NCBI GenBank assembly: GCA_027946365.1
Contig: JAPEUQ010000012.1
Location: 1,336,170 to 1,400,169, forward strand
DNA: 64,000 bases
Source of the DNA: Kalmusia sp. IMI 367209
Taxonomy: Eukaryota > Ascomycota > Dothideomycetes > Pleosporales > Didymosphaeriaceae
Reading direction: 5' to 3'
Position numbers and translations under genes: made by a program. Below the pieces are notes generated by a model. The model had not been told where the DNA came from, searched no databases, and saw only the letters and a list, made by a program, of their open reading frames with translations. Shown in pieces: positions 60,889 to 64,000 of this stretch. Position 1 is the first letter of the stretch. Every line of letters starts with the position of its first letter.

Positions 60889-63171
60889 ATGGCTTCTAAA
60901 TTTTATTTTACGAAAGAGGATCTACTAGATCCTAATTTAGAATTACCTAATATTTCTAAATTAGCTAATATTTTTAGTTCTAGAAAATTTAAATTAGAGG
61001 TTTTAGAATTTTTAAAGAAAATGAAACTAGAACTTTTAAAGCTAGCTGTAATTTATGTGAATATAATAAAGTAAGTATTTGGCCTTTTAATACTACTAAT
61101 TTAAATAGTCATTTTAAACATAAGCATTTTACTTAGAACTTAGAGCCTAATTTAGATGAAAATAGTTCTAATATAGATGAAACTAGTAGTATAAATACGA
61201 TTAATAATTATTTTAGTACTTCTAGTAGTAATAACTTAGTAAGAAAAAGACCTAGTTTTATTTTTTAATAAAGAGGAATATAAAAATTTAATCTTAAAAT
61301 TTATTATTAATAATAACTTACCTTTTAGTTTAATAGATAGTAATAGTTTTAAAATCTATTAAAATATTTAAAGATGATCTACCTACTATTAGTAGAGAAA
61401 CTATTAGAAATGAATTAAATAATATATATAATATAGAAATTGCTAAATTAAAAAATAAAATTAATAATAATAATAGTAAATTTTCTATTACTTTAGATGA
61501 ATGGAAATCTAGTAATAATTTAGATTTTCTAGCTATTACTTACATTTTATAATAATAAATTTGAACTAGAAACTTATTTAATAGGCTTTTGAGGATTTAA
61601 ATAATCTAGATAGTTATAATAGTAGTAATCTTTATTCTATTTTAGAAAAGGTCTTATTAAATTATAAATTAAGTGATAAATTATTAGAGTAACTAGAGAT
61701 AATGCTAGTTCTATTAATAGTACTATAGAACTTTTTTAAAAGATAATTTTAGATTTAAATTTAATAATAATATAGTAGATATTAAATGTTTCGCACATAT
61801 TTTAAATTCTAATTAGTAATACCTTTTTTAGATTATATATTTTTTAATATAAATACTACTAAAGTTTAATAATAAATATAATAAATTATAGAAATAAGAA
61901 GAACTAATTTAAATATTAATAAAATACTAGAAGATACTAAGCTATACCTATAACTATAAGAAATTATATAACTAAATTTAAAAATAATCACTATCTTAAG
62001 AATAATTTTAGAACTATAGTAAAAGAAAAAAATAGTAATACTAATAATAAAGAGTAAAAACTTAATAAAGGATAATTTAACTAGATGGTTATCTACTTAT
62101 AATATGATAGAAAGATTTCTTTATTTTAAAGATGAAATTACTACTATTACTAATAAAGTTAATAATTTAGATAATATTAAAAAAAATATAAATTTAGAGC
62201 CTAAATACTAGAAAAGGATTGGGTTTATTTAGAACAAATTAGAACTATTTTAGAAATTTTAGAAAGCCTACTATAAAGCTACAAACTATAAATTATTCTA
62301 ATAACTATTTTACTATTATTATATTACTAAATTATATAATAGTCTAGAAGTCATTCTATTTAAAACTTATAATAATCCTTTATTAACATACGGTTTAAAA
62401 AGAAGCTAAAAGAAACTTTTAGAATACTATCTATTTTAGATAATAATATAGATAAACTAAAAAAGATTTATATTTAATAACTATCTTAAATCCACAATTT
62501 AAATTAGATATATTTAAAAATTTAAATTATAGTAATGAAAATTATAAGTAGTATAAAAAGATTATTTTATAAAAATTTATAATGAATATAAAGATATTTA
62601 TAAAGATATTATTATAGATACTATTTTTTTAATAATATTACTATTAATTTAGATATAAATAATAGTAGTAGTGATGATGAATTATATATAACCAATAATA
62701 TTAATATTTTAGTAATAGAAAACGAGCTAGAATTATATTTAATGAGGTAATAGAGTACCTAAGTATTAATATAGAAGACTATTATAATTCTAATAAAACT
62801 AGATTTCCTATAATATATAGAATGGCTAAAGACTGCCAGCTATTCTATCTTAAAGCTATCAATGCTAGTGAATCTACTTTTCTAAAGTGGGTGATATAGT
62901 TACTAAAAAAAAATAGACTATTACCTATGCTATTAAAAACTTATAATTTTAAAGATAGAAATATAGTGAAGATGAAGAAGAGATTAACATTAATGATAAT
63001 AAACTATTATTTAAAAAAATAAAAGATCTAGAAGAAATAAAGGAAAACAAGTAGCTACTACTAGCAATGATACTATAATAGATTTAGAAGAAGATGAATT
63101 AGAAGATAAATCAACTACTAGTATTACTATATAATAGTACTAATAGTAGTAATTATAGTTTATATAATTAG
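60889..63171 (+). pseudogene. hAT transposase, copy B
   Basis: Starts MASKFYFTKEDLLDPNLE at 60889 and ends SNYSLYN at 63171. The BED finger, LDEWKSSNNLDF (61495), C.AHILN block (61785), LTRWLSTYNMIERF (62080) and ESTFSKV-type segment (62870) are all readable but in shifting frames. Many single-base gains and losses lie in A or T runs, more than in copies A and C. No open segment longer than about 60 codons remains at the N-terminus. Confidence 0.82.
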
Positions 63172-63229
63172 AAAGTAGAATTAGAAAATAGAGAAAAGAT
63201 AAAATAGTAAAAAGATAAAGTATAAGTAG

Positions 63230-64000
63230 TACTATATATAAAAACTATTTTTTTATTTAATTTTATATGGGTTTCTTTATATATAAAATTTATATTCTAT
63301 TTTTATTATATATAAATATAAAGTATTTAGATTCTATATCTTTTATAACTTAAAATAGTCTAATCTTATTTTTAAAAGTCAACTACTGTTACTTATAGAG
63401 ATAAAGTTAAATTTTTTAGTTTTTAAAAATTATTTTCTACCCTTTAGATTATAATCTTAGAAAATTTCAGCACATTAGGACCGTTAGTCCTATATAATAG
63501 TAATATAAAATAGCTTATTATACTCATTTATATTAGATTTTATAGCTAGTGTTTTTCTTGTTTTATAGTTATTGACTACGCTTATGACTCCTGTTGTTAA
63601 GATTGTATTTTTGAAGAATGGTTTTTTATTATTCAATTAGTCATTTTAGTAATTTTAATTAAATTATTATAGTTATATAGAACTCTATAGCTTTTATTAA
63701 TTATTATAGTTATAATATTATAAATTATTTCATAACTAGTATTTTCTATTAGAACTACTAAATAGACTTTCTTTATATTCATAGCTAGTAATAGAAAAAT
63801 AGCGTTTTAATAAATTATTTTCAGATATTTAACTAACTATTTTAAATAATTTCTACTATTCTAGAAGATGAGTTTAAATCATTTATCTCATTATAATAGT
63901 TATTTAATTATAATATTTAAATTAGGACTTATAACTAGTACTTTAAATTTTAGTATTACTATCTATTCATAGATAGCTAAGATATTTATCTTCTATAGTA
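63230..64000. repeat. hAT-B right long inverted terminus (partial)
   Basis: Inverted counterpart of 57400-58200 and arm partner of 38524-39300. The tip is outside the window. Confidence 0.72.

Larger units (their letters stand above)
51264..64000 (-). repeat. giant inverted repeat, right arm (continues past window)
   Basis: Partner of 38524-51175. It shares nested insertions at identical sites: 1.2-kb element in gene 2, Fot1 in Gypsy-3 pol, and hAT in the flanking repeat. It differs by RIP-type substitutions, small indels and the intact middle of copy E. Confidence 0.9.
56968..64000 (+). mobile_element. hAT-B: two-gene hAT transposon, right arm, runs past window end
   Basis: The left tip CAGTGTTGCAAATTTTTAG at 56968 is preceded by GTATATAA, the complement of the hAT-A TSD. 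Order: long inverted terminus (56968-58200), gene 2 (minus) with copy E, 12-bp repeats, 41-bp array, transposase (plus), second inverted terminus (from about 63230). The last bases align with 38524, so about 470 bp plus the tip lie beyond the window. Confidence 0.88.

Noticed and set aside
1..64000. Host genes, tRNAs, promoters or terminators
   Set aside because: No non-transposon frame, tRNA-like fold or convincing regulatory signal was found; TATA-like strings are everywhere in this AT-rich DNA and carry no information.

Overview
This is a transposon graveyard from a filamentous ascomycete. It is strongly AT-rich, saturated with TpA and poor in CpA/TpG. When repeat copies are compared, the differences are mostly C-to-T or G-to-A changes that turn CpA or TpG into TpA. 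That is the signature of repeat-induced point mutation (RIP), so a Pezizomycotina genome with AT-rich isochores is likely (a Dothideomycete is plausible, but this is inference). I see no host gene, tRNA, rRNA or intact CDS. Nearly every base can be assigned to a nested or duplicated mobile element.

Layout. 1-4969: the 5' part of a Ty3/Gypsy element on the minus strand (Gypsy-1a). 4970-6923: scrambled fragments, namely a Gypsy-1 3' end whose LTR is split by a 1.2-kb non-LTR-like element (copy A), then an inverted 5' fragment of Gypsy-2. 6924-29456: a complete Gypsy-1 copy (Gypsy-1c, minus) carrying two insertions. One is a whole Gypsy-2 (10354-24468, 480-bp LTRs, 5-bp TSD CGTAG), which itself contains a Ty1/Copia element (12493-18126) and 1.2-kb copy B. 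The other is a Fot1/pogo element (26309-28149, TA TSD). 29457-31450: unassigned degraded DNA. 31649-37476: a left-truncated hAT element (hAT-C) containing 1.2-kb copy C.

38524 to the window end is one giant inverted repeat. The left arm (to 51175) and right arm (51264 to beyond 64000) are separated by about 88 bp. Reading inward, each arm holds a 7.5-kb hAT element (hAT-A 38052-45510 with 8-bp TSD TTATATAC; hAT-B from 56968), a Gypsy-3 5' half and a Fot1-like element. Both hAT copies carry the 1.2-kb element at the same site with the same TSD, so the arms derive from one duplicated block. They have since diverged; the left copy has part of its 1.2-kb element replaced by a piece of an hAT-C-type control region.

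The most interesting content is the hAT family. It has a BED-finger hAT transposase gene and a second, divergently transcribed gene of unknown function. Between the two start codons lie a 41-bp tandem array and a run of about 12-bp repeats. The hAT-A/B type has inverted termini of about 1.2 kb with subterminal palindromic motifs, far longer than usual hAT termini. hAT-C has the same gene layout, but its array runs in the opposite direction relative to the transposase gene. The hAT frames are much less broken than those of the Gypsy, Copia and Fot1 copies around them. The 1.2-kb element (five copies, TSDs of 9-13 bp, (TA)n tail, slightly ragged 5' end) behaves like a non-autonomous target-primed retroelement.
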